Positions 24,822 to 34,654 are shown, counted from the stretch's first letter. The stretch is 64,000 nucleotides of DNA from Flavobacterium sp. ASV13 (GCF_000745775.1 NZ_JQJY01000004.1:434001-498000); one strand, 5' to 3'. Program-made: numbers and translations. The notes: generated by a model not told the origin, from the letters alone.

Positions 24822-25335
24822 AATTTTCTTGTTTGCTTCATTTTTTCAAATAATGATACGCAACTCTTCACTGAATATTTTTCAGCTCGGTCTAATTCAG
24901 TGATATCTCATCCCGAATGAAAATTGAAGATTAATAAATGAGCAATATAAATGGAAGGATCCCTGTCTAGAGTTTTGACAGGGCGAAAGGAATAAACTCT
25001 TTTGAGCTTTTTAAAAAAGTGTCATCATGCAAATACAATAATGTGCACATCAAGCACATTAGACAGCTATTTACTAAATAAAAATTTGCAGTGACCATTA
25101 TTTTAAATTCTAATCTTTCTGCAATATACGCTTTTTTCTTACAAAAAAGAGACAAGTAAGTAACAATTTGTATAGAGCTAACTTTATTCAGCTTTTGCAA
25201 AATATTTTATTCTTCATCTTCAGAGTTAGAAACTTTTTCTTACTTTTGAAAATATACAAACCACATTTTCAACATTATACAATGTTGTATTTTCAAGAAT
25301 AGCTTATAATTCCAAAACCTCAAAAAAAGCAAAAT
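24822..25335. other. A/T-rich intergenic region with small palindromes
   Basis: I see no gene here; a 77-codon frame at 24967-25200 on the minus strand lacks protein-like composition. The region has a short hairpin CCCTGTC...GACAGGG (24961-24983), a palindrome AACATT-ATAC-AATGTT (25271-25286) and a TACTTTTG -7-like box at 25241-25248 upstream of the S9 peptidase gene. Confidence 0.5.
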
Positions 25336-27243
25336 ATGATTAAAAAATCCATTTTATCTGTTTTAGTTGTTTTACTATTGGTTTTAAATTCCTGCAAACA
25401 GGAGCCAAAAGAAACACCTGCCCCATTAATTGACGTAAAAACTTTCTTCAAAAATGGAGAAAAAAGCTCTTTCCGAATTTCGCCAGACGGAAATTATTTC
25501 AGCTATCGTGCCGATTATAAAGGAAAAACCAACATTTTTGTTCAAAAAGTAAACGACACTAAAGCTGTTCGTGTAACAAACGATACTTTACGAAGCATTT
25601 TCAATTATTTCTGGAAAGGCGACCGAATTGTTTATGCGCAGGACGTGGGCGGAGACGAAAATTTTCAGCTTTTTTCAGTAAAAGCAGATGGAACTGACTT
25701 AAAAGCTCTAACGCCTTTTCCAGGCATCAGAAGCGATATTACAGATGCTTTGATTGATATTCCAGGAAAAGAAAAAGAACTGATTGTACAGATTAATAAA
25801 AGAGTAAAAGAATACTTTGATCCTTATATTTTAAATGTTGAAACCGGAACTTTGACACTGCTTTACAACAACAAAGAAAATTTTGATGGCTGGGTTACAG
25901 ATAATAACGGAATTATTCGTCTGGCTTCAAAAACAGATGGTGTAAACATTACGTGGAATTACAGAAACTCTGAAAAAGAACCTTTTACTCCTTTGATTAC
26001 AACAACTTTCAAAGATATTTTTACGCCAGCATCTTTTGATAAAGACAATAAAAATATTTACGCGCTAAGCAATATCGGAAAAGATAAAGTGGCTTTGGTT
26101 GAATACGATCCTGTTGCCAAAAAAAATGTAAAAGAACTTTTTTCAGACAGCAAATATGATTTAGACGCCATTAACTACGACCGAAAAAAACAAGCTTTGA
26201 CTTCTGTTGACTGGGAAGCCGAAAAACAGGAAAAACATTTCTTTGATAAAGATTGGGAAGCAATCCAGAACAATCTGAAGAAACAAATTGAAGGCTATGA
26301 AACCGAAATTGTAAGCTACGATGATGCCAGAACAAAAGCCATTGTTTGGGCAGGAAATGACCGAACTCCAGGGAAATTTTATTTGTATGATTTCAAAACT
26401 TCAAATGTAAAAGAAGTTGCCGATCCTTATCCTTGGATTAAGGAAAATCAAATGAGTCACATCAAACCTGTTACATATAAATCAAGAGATGGTTTAGAAA
26501 TTCACGGTTACTTGACGCTTCCATTGGGAATTGAGCCAAAAAATCTGCCAGTTATCATTAATCCGCATGGCGGACCTTGGGCAAGAGACGGCTGGTATTT
26601 CAATCCGGAGGTTCAGTTTTTGGCGAATCGTGGATATGCTGTTTTGCAAATGAATTACAGAGGAAGCACAGGTTACGGAAAGAAATTTTGGGAAGCCAGT
26701 TTCAAACAATGGGGAAAAACAATGCAAGACGACATTACCGATGGTGTTGAATGGCTAAAAAAAGAAGGCATCGCCGATGAAAACCGAATTGCCATTTACG
26801 GAGGAAGCTACGGCGGTTATGCAACACTTGCCGGAATCACGTACACTCCAGATTTATACGCCGCAGCCGTTGATTATGTAGGTGTGAGTAACTTGTTTAC
26901 ATTTATGAATACAATTCCGCCTTATTGGAAACCATACTTACAGCAAATTCATGAAATGGTAGGTGATCCTAAAAAAGACAGTTTATTGCTTGCCTCAGCA
27001 TCTCCCGCTTTGCATGCTGACAAAATAAAAACGCCTTTATTCATTGCACAAGGCGCAAATGATCCAAGAGTAAACAAAGCCGAAAGTGATCAAATGGTAG
27101 AAGCATTAAAAAAACGCGGTGTTGTTGTAGAATATATGGTCAAAAATGATGAAGGACACGGTTTTAGAAACCAAAATAATCGTTTTGATTTTTATGGCGC
27201 TATGGAAAAATTCCTAGACAAACATTTAAAGCAAAAGAAATAA
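25336..27243 (+). CDS. S9 family peptidase (prolyl oligopeptidase type), lipoprotein
   Basis: This 635-residue enzyme has a lipoprotein signal (VLNSCKQ), a beta-propeller (about 40-380), and an alpha/beta-hydrolase domain. The catalytic triad is Ser491 in GGSYGGYA, Asp576 in ANDPRVN and His608 in DEGHGF. INPHGGPWARDGW near residue 408 forms the oxyanion region. It probably cleaves short peptides in the periplasm or at the surface. It is monocistronic and ends in a terminator; all key residues are present. Confidence 0.95.
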   Translation: MIKKSILSVLVVLLLVLNSCKQEPKETPAPLIDVKTFFKNGEKSSFRISPDGNYFSYRADYKGKTNIFVQKVNDTKAVRVTNDTLRSIFNYFWKGDRIVYAQDVGGDENFQLFSVKADGTDLKALTPFPGIRSDITDALIDIPGKEKELIVQINKRVKEYFDPYILNVETGTLTLLYNNKENFDGWVTDNNGIIRLASKTDGVNITWNYRNSEKEPFTPLITTTFKDIFTPASFDKDNKNIYALSNIGKDKVALVEYDPVAKKNVKELFSDSKYDLDAINYDRKKQALTSVDWEAEKQEKHFFDKDWEAIQNNLKKQIEGYETEIVSYDDARTKAIVWAGNDRTPGKFYLYDFKTSNVKEVADPYPWIKENQMSHIKPVTYKSRDGLEIHGYLTLPLGIEPKNLPVIINPHGGPWARDGWYFNPEVQFLANRGYAVLQMNYRGSTGYGKKFWEASFKQWGKTMQDDITDGVEWLKKEGIADENRIAIYGGSYGGYATLAGITYTPDLYAAAVDYVGVSNLFTFMNTIPPYWKPYLQQIHEMVGDPKKDSLLLASASPALHADKIKTPLFIAQGANDPRVNKAESDQMVEALKKRGVVVEYMVKNDEGHGFRNQNNRFDFYGAMEKFLDKHLKQKK

Positions 27244-27278
27244 ACACCTGTTTTAAAATAAGTTATAAAATTGTATAT

Positions 27279-27315
27279 AAAAGCTGCAGAGAAATATTTT
27301 CTGCAGCTTTTTAAA
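27279..27315 (+). terminator. Terminator after the S9 peptidase
   Basis: AAAAGCTGCAGA (27280-27291) pairs with TCTGCAGCTTTT (27300-27311), followed by TTAAATTTT. Confidence 0.8.
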
Positions 27316-27475
27316 TTTTCAAACAAAACGATAATTAAATACAAAAAACAGATAAAACATTTTCTAATAAGAGATAATTTAAAAACTGGACTTTTAAACA
27401 CATAAACTTTGGACTTTATAACAAAACAAGCTTATCACTTTCACACTGAACTTTGCAATATTAAAATTAAAAAAA

Positions 27476-27880
27476 ATGACAAATTCAGAAAAAGGCAAAA
27501 CAGTTTTGGTTACAGGCGGTTCAGGTTTTATAGCCGTTCATTGTATTTTAAATTACTTAAAGAAGGTTATTCAGTAAAAACAACCTTTCGTTCATTAAAC
27601 AGGCAAGATGAAGTAAAAGAAATGCTTAGGGTTGGCGGCATCAATACGTTTGAAAATCTTTCGTTTATTGAAGCAGATCTTTCTAATGACAAAAATTGGG
27701 ATGAAGCAGTTAAAGGTTGCGAGTTTGTACTCCATGTGGCCTCTCCTACTCCGGCGATTCAATTTACTCATGAAGACGAATTAATTAATCCTGCCAAAGA
27801 TGGTGTTTTAAGAGTTCTGAGAGCTTCAAGAGATGCCAATGTAAAACGAGTGGTTTTAACTTCTGCTTTCGGCGCAGTCG
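27476..27880 (+). pseudogene. Broken NAD-dependent epimerase/dehydratase (SDR)
   Basis: The gene starts with MTNSEKGKTVLVTGGSGFIA, the Rossmann GxxGxxA motif of extended SDRs. At about 27557-27562 (TACTTAAAGAAGG) the frame changes: KEGYSVKTTFRSLN and the rest continue in another frame, which fits loss of one base. The downstream part FVLHVASPTPAIQF and VVLTSAFGAVG is normal, but homology ends near 27880, where a normal SDR would still have ~200 residues including the YxxxK catalytic site. So it has both a frameshift and a 3' truncation. The sequence after the breakpoint is an antisense relic of a different gene. Confidence 0.85.
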
Positions 27881-28008
27881 GCTTTCAGGTCTGCAATATC
27901 TTCAGCGGTAATAACCTAAGCGGCTGTAATTCCCAAATCGAGATTGATATGTGCATTCATGCCCAAAAGTAAATGCTGAATAACGATTAGCAAAAATAAC
28001 ATCGAGTT
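27880..28008 (-). pseudogene. Relic of a DUF5995 gene
   Basis: Read on the minus strand, the segment gives LDVIFANR, then IQHLLLGMNAHINLDLGITA, an in-frame TAG, and VITAEDIADLKAD. The order matches the intact gene at 23488-24279 (LDVIFANR..., LQHLLLGINAHINLDLGI, VEDIEDLKAD), but about 30 codons are deleted between the first two blocks. It joins the truncated SDR directly. It is therefore a fragment of a second DUF5995 copy left by rearrangement. Confidence 0.8.
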
Positions 28009-28210
28009 TTAGAATCTTTATAATTCTTGTTCCAAAAAGTCATTTAAGTAGAATTATAAGATTTATACTATTTTAACTAATACCCGTTTTTATTGCTTTC
28101 ATACCTAAATATAGAGGACTTATGACATTTTCTTAAAAGCCACTTTCTTAATTATCTACTTTCAGTCAATCAAAAAGAGATAAATCAAAAATTAACTAAA
28201 GCCTCATGCT

Positions 28211-29659
28211 ATGAAAACTAAAAAAATGGTATTACTTTTTATCGTGCTAATTTCCTTATGCGCTTGTAAAAAGGAATCAAAAGGAGAAAAGGACAATTAC
28301 ACTACAATAAACAAAGGCACTGCCGATTCTGAGTGTTTAGCTCCTGCAAGCTGGTTTACAATCGTAAACAACACACGCCAGACTCCTCCACCAAATGAAG
28401 GACCTACAAGCGTATTTGCCAACAATGCAACAGTAACAAATTGTGATTTTCACCAATGGTCCTGGCAAAAATTTCTTTGGCTTACTAATGAGACCAATGG
28501 AGTGCCATTCTTTATCAATAACATGATTCAGGTGAATGCTGCGGGTCAGAAATTAGATCCAAACAATGGAATTGTTTTAACAGATACTGCTCAGGCAAGT
28601 AGTAAATCTGATATTTTAAAAACACCTGTTTATCCATCAGGAGTTCCTAAATCTACTACGGTTTATTATTCTATATTTATGGACAAACTTATGTACGGAA
28701 CTATGCTAAAATACGGTCCTATAGCCAAAAATGACCCTACTCAGGTAAAAGGCATAGCTTTTCCTGTAGGCTCATTAGAACTTAAAACTTCCTGGATTGA
28801 TGCTAGTGTTCTTAAAGATACTTCTAATTATTTTGTTACTCAGGGAACAATTAATGGAGTAAAAACAAAAGTGGCACTTTTAGGAATGCACGTAGTTGGT
28901 ATTGTAGAAAACCATCCTGAATTTGTATGGGCTACTTTTGAGCATGAAAACCTCGCTCCTGCTTACGATTGGTCTAAAGCTACTCCAACAACTGATGCGC
29001 CGGTAACAAGCACTGTGGATTATCCTTTCTTTAATAAAAACAGCACAGCAACAGTTACCAATATAACCTCTGGAAACGGAATTTATACAGATGTTTTTTC
29101 TGTTTACAAATATGGTGTTCCTGTAGAAAAAGCAATGAAAGGTTCTCATAATGTTCAACTTTATATGAAGACAAGCCAAAATGGTTCACAAAACTTCAAC
29201 AATATTCGTACTATTAATGCAAGCGTTAAGAAACAGTTGACAGGTGTTTGGAACAATTATTTTTACAATGGTTCACTTTGGATCAATACAGAAGGATACA
29301 ATGGCACTCCGGCACAAGCGGCTTTATTAGATTCATTAAGTTTTAACCTTTCAAATTCTGAGCCAGGTGACTTAACCAGAGGTTCTACTGCAGCTTACAA
29401 TATTACTATGGAAACTTATGTTCAGGTAGGTTTTGGTCCTAAATCTATACACGCAAATTCTGTATCTGATCTTGTTAATTGCTTTTCATGCCACAATACA
29501 TCTCATAAGAAAAATATTTCTCCACTTTTTATAAGCCATGTATTTACAGGATACGTAGGAAGTCTACAAGGATTAAACAGAACACAAATCAAAGACGAAC
29601 ATGTTAACGAAATTGTTAAACAATTTAATTTACGTCTAAAATTAAAAACCAAAAAATAA
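28211..29659 (+). CDS. Lipoprotein with a C-terminal CxxCH heme-binding motif
   Basis: This 482-residue protein has a lipobox LCACK. No domain is recognised in the middle, which is rich in Asn, Thr and Trp and looks beta-rich. Near the C-terminus (424-428) VNCFSCHNTSHKKN carries CxxCH, the covalent heme c signature, with Met or His ligands possible nearby. A single-heme cytochrome-like periplasmic or surface redox protein is plausible, but no partner oxidase is near. The gene stands alone and has its own terminator. The start is preceded by a 200-base A/T-rich gap. Confidence 0.65.
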   Translation: MKTKKMVLLFIVLISLCACKKESKGEKDNYTTINKGTADSECLAPASWFTIVNNTRQTPPPNEGPTSVFANNATVTNCDFHQWSWQKFLWLTNETNGVPFFINNMIQVNAAGQKLDPNNGIVLTDTAQASSKSDILKTPVYPSGVPKSTTVYYSIFMDKLMYGTMLKYGPIAKNDPTQVKGIAFPVGSLELKTSWIDASVLKDTSNYFVTQGTINGVKTKVALLGMHVVGIVENHPEFVWATFEHENLAPAYDWSKATPTTDAPVTSTVDYPFFNKNSTATVTNITSGNGIYTDVFSVYKYGVPVEKAMKGSHNVQLYMKTSQNGSQNFNNIRTINASVKKQLTGVWNNYFYNGSLWINTEGYNGTPAQAALLDSLSFNLSNSEPGDLTRGSTAAYNITMETYVQVGFGPKSIHANSVSDLVNCFSCHNTSHKKNISPLFISHVFTGYVGSLQGLNRTQIKDEHVNEIVKQFNLRLKLKTKK

Positions 29660-29685
29660 ACAGTCCTGCTTTTATTTATTGATAC

Positions 29686-29716
29686 AAAAACCACAAACTT
29701 CTGTTTGTGGTTTTTA
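29686..29716 (+). terminator. Terminator after the CxxCH lipoprotein
   Basis: AAAAACCACAAAC (29686-29698) pairs with GTTTGTGGTTTTT (29703-29715). Confidence 0.85.
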
Positions 29717-29802
29717 TGTTTTATTCATGCCTATAAGTTTATCAGTAAATTATATTGAATTTGTTCAAATAACTTTCAAATCTGCATCAAACAAAAAAAC
29801 GT

Positions 29803-29822
29803 AGTCCCGATAACTATCGGGA
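29803..29822. repeat. Palindrome GTCCCGATAACTATCGGGAT
   Basis: This is the second copy of the GTCCCGA...TCGGGAC palindrome (first at 19702-19721). It lies upstream of topB. Confidence 0.6.
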
Positions 29823-29884
29823 TAGAACCTTTGCCTCTTTCCAAAAAAATTCCCTAATTTCGCCCTCCAACAAGAAATGAAAAA

Positions 29885-32194
29885 ATGAAGGTCTGTATTG
29901 CTGAGAAACCGAGTGTAGCACGTGAAATCGCATCCGTTTTGGGTGCCAATACCAAGCACGACGGCTATTACGAAGGCAATGGTTATGCCGTGACTTACAC
30001 TTTTGGGCATTTATGTACCTTGAAGGAACCCAACGATTACAAACCGCACTGGAAAAGCTGGGATTTGAACAATCTGCCAATGCTTCCTGAGAAGTTTGAG
30101 ACCAAAGTCGTTCAGAATTCGGGAATCCAAAAACAATTTAAAATCATTAAAAGTCTTTTCGACAAAGCCGAAGTGGTCATAAACTGCGGGGATGCTGGAC
30201 AGGAAGGAGAACTGATTCAGCGTTGGGTCATGAATGAAGCGCATTATAAAGGCGAAGTTCAGCGCTTATGGATTTCGTCCTTAACAACAGAAGCTATAAA
30301 AGAAGGTTTTGAAAACTTAAAACCCTCAACAAATTACGATAATTTATTTTACGCCGGATTTTCTAGAGCCATTGGCGATTGGCTTTTAGGAATGAATGCA
30401 ACGCGGTTATATACCGTAAAACATGGCGGTTACAAACAAGTTTTGTCTATCGGACGTGTGCAGACGCCAACACTGGCAATGGTTGTAGATCGTTTTAGAG
30501 AAATTGAAAACTTCAAACCACAACCGTATTGGGAATTGCAGACTTTGTACAGAGAAACACTTTTTAGTTACGAAGAAGGACGTTTTTTAAACAAAGAGGA
30601 CGGAGAAATTCTGGCCGAAAAAGTAAAAGAAAGTGATTTCGAAATTGTTTCTGTTGACAAAAAAAACGGAAACGAATACGCGCCAAAACTTTTTGATTTA
30701 ACGGGATTACAAGTGTATTGCAATCAAAAATTTGGATTTTCGGCAGAAGAAACGCTGAAAATTGCACAGACTTTGTATGAGCAAAAAGTTATCACATATC
30801 CCAGAGTTGATACGACTTTTTTACCTGGAGATATTTATCCGAAAGTGCCGGGAATTCTACAAAAATTAACCAATTATGCCGAATTAACGCAGCCCATTTT
30901 AGAGAAAAAAATCAAAAAATCACCAAAGGTTTTCAACGATAAAAAAGTAACCGATCACCATGCAATTATTCCAACTGGAATTCAAAATAATCTGCCGTAC
31001 AATCAGCAGCAGGTTTATGATATAATCACAAAACGTTTTATTGCTGTTTTTTATGATGATTGTCTGGTTGCCAACACGACAGTAATAGGAAAAGCAGCCG
31101 AAGTAATGTTTAAGGCAACAGGAAAAGAAATTCTGAAAAAAGGTTTTCGCGTGGTTTTTGAAGATCCAAATGCAAAGGAAAAAGAACCCGATTTATTGCC
31201 AAGTTTTGTTGTGGGCGAAAAAGGTCCGCATGAGCCTTCATTTCTTCAAAAAGAAACCAAACCACCAAATCAATTTACAGAGGCAACTTTACTGCGTGCC
31301 ATGGAAACCGCTGGAAAACAGGTTGACGACGAAGATTTACGTGAATTGATGAAAGAAAACGGAATCGGGCGTCCGTCTACGCGTGCGAATATTATTGAAA
31401 CACTTTTCAAACGTCAATATATTGTTCGAAATAAAAAACAGGTTTTACCCACTTTAACGGGAATTCAATTGATTGATACGATTCAGAATGAATTGGTAAA
31501 ATCGGCTGAGCTTACTGGAACTTGGGAAAAACAATTGAAAGATATCGAAAAAGGTACTTTCACCGCCGCCGCGTTTATCAGAAACATGAAACGTATGGTT
31601 GAAGCTTTGGTTTATGAAGTCCGAAGCGAAACCAAACACGCTAATATTTCTCATGCAGCAACAATCCAAAAACCTGTTGTAAAAGCAGAAAAAGAAAAAA
31701 AGAAATCTTCCGGAATAGCAGCAGAAACTTGTCCGAAATGTCAGAAAGGAAATCTGATTAAAGGAAAATCAGCTTTTGGATGCAGTGAATATAAATCGGG
31801 TTGTGATTTTGTGTTGCCATTTGTTTTTCATGACAAAAAAATTACCGAAAGCCAATATTTAAGATTGGTACAAAAAGGTTCAACCGCAAACATAAAAGGT
31901 TTTAAAACCGATTCTGGAACTGTTGAAGGTTTAATCCGATTTGAGGAAAATTACAAATTGAAATTAGAGCCGAAGAAAACCGAGAAAAAAGCCGAATCAA
32001 AGGAAAGTTCTGATGCTTTGACTTGTCCTAAATGTAAAAAAGGAACCATTCTTAAAGGCAAAACGGCTTATGGTTGTGGCGAATATAAATCGGGCTGTGA
32101 TTTTAAAGTTACTTTCGATGAAGTCCGAACTAAATTAAAAGATCAAAAACCAACTAAAGAATTGGTTTATTCGATTTTACAAGAAAGCGTTTAA
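29885..32194 (+). CDS. topB: DNA topoisomerase III (type IA)
   Basis: This 769-residue enzyme relaxes and decatenates DNA through a single-strand break. The N-terminal Toprim domain begins MKVCIAEKPSVAREIA with Glu7, and CGDAGQEGELIQRW contains Asp103 and Glu107. The nucleophile is Tyr305 in VITYPRVDT. GIGRPSTRANIIETLFKR is the conserved domain IV segment. The C-terminus carries two tetracysteine zinc ribbons (CPKC...GCSEYKSGC and CPKC...GCGEYKSGC). The usual DxD of Toprim reads DAG, lacking the second Asp; this may be the norm for this lineage. The ATG at 29885 is used because an earlier ATG at 29877 meets a stop after two codons. Confidence 0.96.
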   Translation: MKVCIAEKPSVAREIASVLGANTKHDGYYEGNGYAVTYTFGHLCTLKEPNDYKPHWKSWDLNNLPMLPEKFETKVVQNSGIQKQFKIIKSLFDKAEVVINCGDAGQEGELIQRWVMNEAHYKGEVQRLWISSLTTEAIKEGFENLKPSTNYDNLFYAGFSRAIGDWLLGMNATRLYTVKHGGYKQVLSIGRVQTPTLAMVVDRFREIENFKPQPYWELQTLYRETLFSYEEGRFLNKEDGEILAEKVKESDFEIVSVDKKNGNEYAPKLFDLTGLQVYCNQKFGFSAEETLKIAQTLYEQKVITYPRVDTTFLPGDIYPKVPGILQKLTNYAELTQPILEKKIKKSPKVFNDKKVTDHHAIIPTGIQNNLPYNQQQVYDIITKRFIAVFYDDCLVANTTVIGKAAEVMFKATGKEILKKGFRVVFEDPNAKEKEPDLLPSFVVGEKGPHEPSFLQKETKPPNQFTEATLLRAMETAGKQVDDEDLRELMKENGIGRPSTRANIIETLFKRQYIVRNKKQVLPTLTGIQLIDTIQNELVKSAELTGTWEKQLKDIEKGTFTAAAFIRNMKRMVEALVYEVRSETKHANISHAATIQKPVVKAEKEKKKSSGIAAETCPKCQKGNLIKGKSAFGCSEYKSGCDFVLPFVFHDKKITESQYLRLVQKGSTANIKGFKTDSGTVEGLIRFEENYKLKLEPKKTEKKAESKESSDALTCPKCKKGTILKGKTAYGCGEYKSGCDFKVTFDEVRTKLKDQKPTKELVYSILQESV

Positions 32195-32414
32195 GTTTTT
32201 ACCGCTAACTACACTAATATTTTTATATTTTTTCACTCAGATTTAAAAAGATTTAAGAAGAAACTCACAGATTTTTGTGTGTGACAAAATCATTTTTATG
32301 CTTAAATCTGTGGCAAAACACGTCTCAACTTCAAAAAAAAATTAATTTGTTAAAATTTGTATAATTAGTGACAAACTTTTTTTCATACATTAGTATTATC
32401 AAAATCAAATAAAT

Positions 32415-32891
32415 ATGTTTCAAAAAATTACTCTTATTGCCTTAATCATAGCTTTTGTTTCTTGTCAAAAAAAGGAAACAGTTGAAAAAGACAAAATCAA
32501 AAAAGCAGATTGGCTAATTGGAAACTGGGAAAATTCTTCTCCAGATGGTGTTCTATCTGAAAACTGGCAAAAACTTAATGACAGTACTTTCAGTGCTTCT
32601 TCTTATTTTATAAAAGGAAAAGACACGCTGCATTTTGAAACTATTATTTTGGCTCAATTGGGCGAAACATTAACGTACAAAGCAACTGTAAAAGGACAAA
32701 ATGAAGATAAACCTGTTTTCTTCCCTTCGACTTCCGAAACAGATCAAAAATTAGTTTTCGAAAATCCGAAACACGACTATCCCCAAAAAATTACATATAC
32801 AAAAGGCGCCAACAATACTTTAACGGCTGAGATTTCCGGGAATTTAAATGGAAAACCGAGTTCTGAGAAGTTTGTGATGACGAAGAAATAA
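32415..32891 (+). CDS. DUF6265-like lipoprotein
   Basis: The 158 residues have a lipobox (AFVSCQKK). WLIGNWENSSPDGVLSENWQK is the start of the DUF6265 fold, and DYPQKITYTKG near residue 118 is another typical block; the whole is a small lipocalin-like beta-barrel. Its ligand is unknown. A PQQ-propeller gene follows 21 bases later, so the two may be co-transcribed. Confidence 0.75.
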   Translation: MFQKITLIALIIAFVSCQKKETVEKDKIKKADWLIGNWENSSPDGVLSENWQKLNDSTFSASSYFIKGKDTLHFETIILAQLGETLTYKATVKGQNEDKPVFFPSTSETDQKLVFENPKHDYPQKITYTKGANNTLTAEISGNLNGKPSSEKFVMTKK

Positions 32892-32912
32892 CATTTTATC
32901 TTAAGCTAAAAT

Positions 32913-33983
32913 ATGAGAATTAAAATCCTACTATTTATCAGTTTTTTTGCCGCATTGACAAGTTCACAAGCACAAAGCATTATTGCTAAAATAAATTTTC
33001 AGAATAAAAATCTAATATTTGGGAGCTTAGATAACAATTTATATTCCTTGAATAGTGATACAAAAACTACGAATTGGATTTTTAATTCGGAAAACCCAAT
33101 ATATAGTTCCGCAGAAATAAAAGAAAATAAGATTTTTATTGGCGATAGCAACGCAATGGTATATTGTATTGGATCAGACGGCAAACAAATCTGGAAAATA
33201 AATCTTGGAACTTACAATGCAATCGCGAATAAGCCAACTATTATAGATAACAATCTGTATGTTGCATCTGCATCAAGTTTGTTTGTCCTTGATCCTCGAG
33301 ATGGTTCAACACTAGGAAAATTCTATGCTGATGCGGCAATTAGCTCTCCAATTTCATATAAAGATAATTCGATTTTTATTGCTGATTCGAAAGGAAAAAT
33401 ATATAAATTGAGTTTAGAAGGCGCGTTGATTGAATCTTATCAAGGTGCTTCAGCTGCAATTTTTAGTAAATTAATAATAGACCAAAACAATCTTTTCTTT
33501 GGTAGTAATGATATGAATTTTTATAAATTCAATCTGGATGAAAAGAAAATAGTTTCAAAAATCCCAACAAATGAATGGATTTCGTCAACTTCTGTAATAG
33601 ATGGAAATTTTGTTTTCTTTGGTAACGACGGAGGCTTCTTCTATTGCCTTGACAAAACCAACATGACTACAAAATGGAAGTTTAAAGCCGCAGCAAGCAT
33701 TCGTACTGAATCGCTTATAATTGGCAATAAAATTTTCTTCGGAAGCGATGATAAAAATCTTTACGTTTTAGATAAAACTACCGGAAAATTAATCAAGAAA
33801 TTTTTAGCAAAAGAAAAAATAAAATCGAGTCCGGTACTGATCGAAAATTCAATCTATTTTGCTGATGAATCTGGTGAAGTTTATAAAATAAGTACTGATT
33901 TGGCAACAATCAAAACGGTTTTTAAAACAACTGGCGAAACTTCAAATCCAGCACCAAAAGTGATTGAAACTGCTAAGAAATAA
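32913..33983 (+). CDS. PQQ-like beta-propeller secreted protein
   Basis: The 356 residues have a signal peptide (ending SSQAQ). Successive blades carry PQQ-type words: LDNNLYSLNSDTKTTNWIF, SNAMVYCIGSDGKQIWKI, SSLFVLDPRDGSTLGKF, NDMNFYKFNLD, GGFFYCLDKTNMTTKWKF and DKNLYVLDKTTGKLIKKF. No catalytic dehydrogenase residues were noted, so this is probably a scaffold or sugar/protein-binding propeller (BamB-like in form). Co-transcription with its two neighbours is likely because the gaps are 21 and 23 bases. Confidence 0.85.
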   Translation: MRIKILLFISFFAALTSSQAQSIIAKINFQNKNLIFGSLDNNLYSLNSDTKTTNWIFNSENPIYSSAEIKENKIFIGDSNAMVYCIGSDGKQIWKINLGTYNAIANKPTIIDNNLYVASASSLFVLDPRDGSTLGKFYADAAISSPISYKDNSIFIADSKGKIYKLSLEGALIESYQGASAAIFSKLIIDQNNLFFGSNDMNFYKFNLDEKKIVSKIPTNEWISSTSVIDGNFVFFGNDGGFFYCLDKTNMTTKWKFKAAASIRTESLIIGNKIFFGSDDKNLYVLDKTTGKLIKKFLAKEKIKSSPVLIENSIYFADESGEVYKISTDLATIKTVFKTTGETSNPAPKVIETAKK

Positions 33984-34006
33984 TTTCTTCAATTATAGAT
34001 TATCAA

Positions 34007-34630
34007 ATGAAAAATCTGATTATTGTCTTTTTTCTCCTTGCGATTAATCCCATTCAAGCTCAAAGTTTAGCTGTTAAAGATTTAAGAAACATCATAACCA
34101 AAAATATTCCAGAGTGGACAGCTTCATTTCAAAACTTTAATTGGAACGATTTTATAAAAGTGGATAGTACTGCAGACTTTGAGAATCAATTTAAAGAAGA
34201 TTTTAAAAGTCTAAAGAAATTTCAAAACATTTATAATCCCATTATTTCTTATTCAGGAAGTAAAAATAAATTTATCGATATTTACAGTTATGAACTCAAT
34301 CTTGAGAAGAAAAACGGAAAATATTATTCCATAAACGATGTTGGTCAAGCAATTTATTTCTGTGATATCAATAATAAAACCTGGATCCGAATCGCGTATA
34401 ACGAATACTCCAAATATTTTGATGATGTAATTTGGATTAATGAAAACCAATTTCTTTTAGTTGGATATGAAGAGAACGAGAATAATAAAAAATCGCCAAT
34501 AATCTACATTGGAAATGTAAAAGAAAAATCATTTGAAATTGTAATAAACACAAACGTAAAATGTTTTCAAAAAGAAAAACTTTACAAATCAAAAAAATTA
34601 AATAACATCAAAATAGAAAAAGAGAAATAA
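34007..34630 (+). CDS. Unrecognised secreted protein
   Basis: This 207-residue protein has a signal peptide ending IQAQ. The mature part has short beta-strands with Trp and Tyr (WNDFIKVDS, SINDVGQAIYFCD, TWIRIAYNEYSKYFDD, ENQFLLVGYEEN) and a basic tail. The family is not recognised. It follows the propeller gene by 23 bases. Confidence 0.65.
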   Translation: MKNLIIVFFLLAINPIQAQSLAVKDLRNIITKNIPEWTASFQNFNWNDFIKVDSTADFENQFKEDFKSLKKFQNIYNPIISYSGSKNKFIDIYSYELNLEKKNGKYYSINDVGQAIYFCDINNKTWIRIAYNEYSKYFDDVIWINENQFLLVGYEENENNKKSPIIYIGNVKEKSFEIVINTNVKCFQKEKLYKSKKLNNIKIEKEK

Positions 34631-34654
34631 AAGAACCAAAGGTTCAATAAATCT

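Noticed and set aside
24967..25200. 77-codon minus-strand frame upstream of the S9 peptidase
   Set aside because: Cys- and Leu-rich translation with no recognisable domain, and it lies where the peptidase promoter is expected.
27409..27972. A 187-residue single protein across the SDR region
   Set aside because: The N-terminal part is the SDR N-terminus in the wrong frame, and the last ~27 residues are antisense DUF5995 sequence, so it is a chimera of decayed genes.
32913..33983. PQQ-dependent dehydrogenase
   Set aside because: Only the propeller words are present; length and lack of catalytic residues fit a non-enzymatic propeller.
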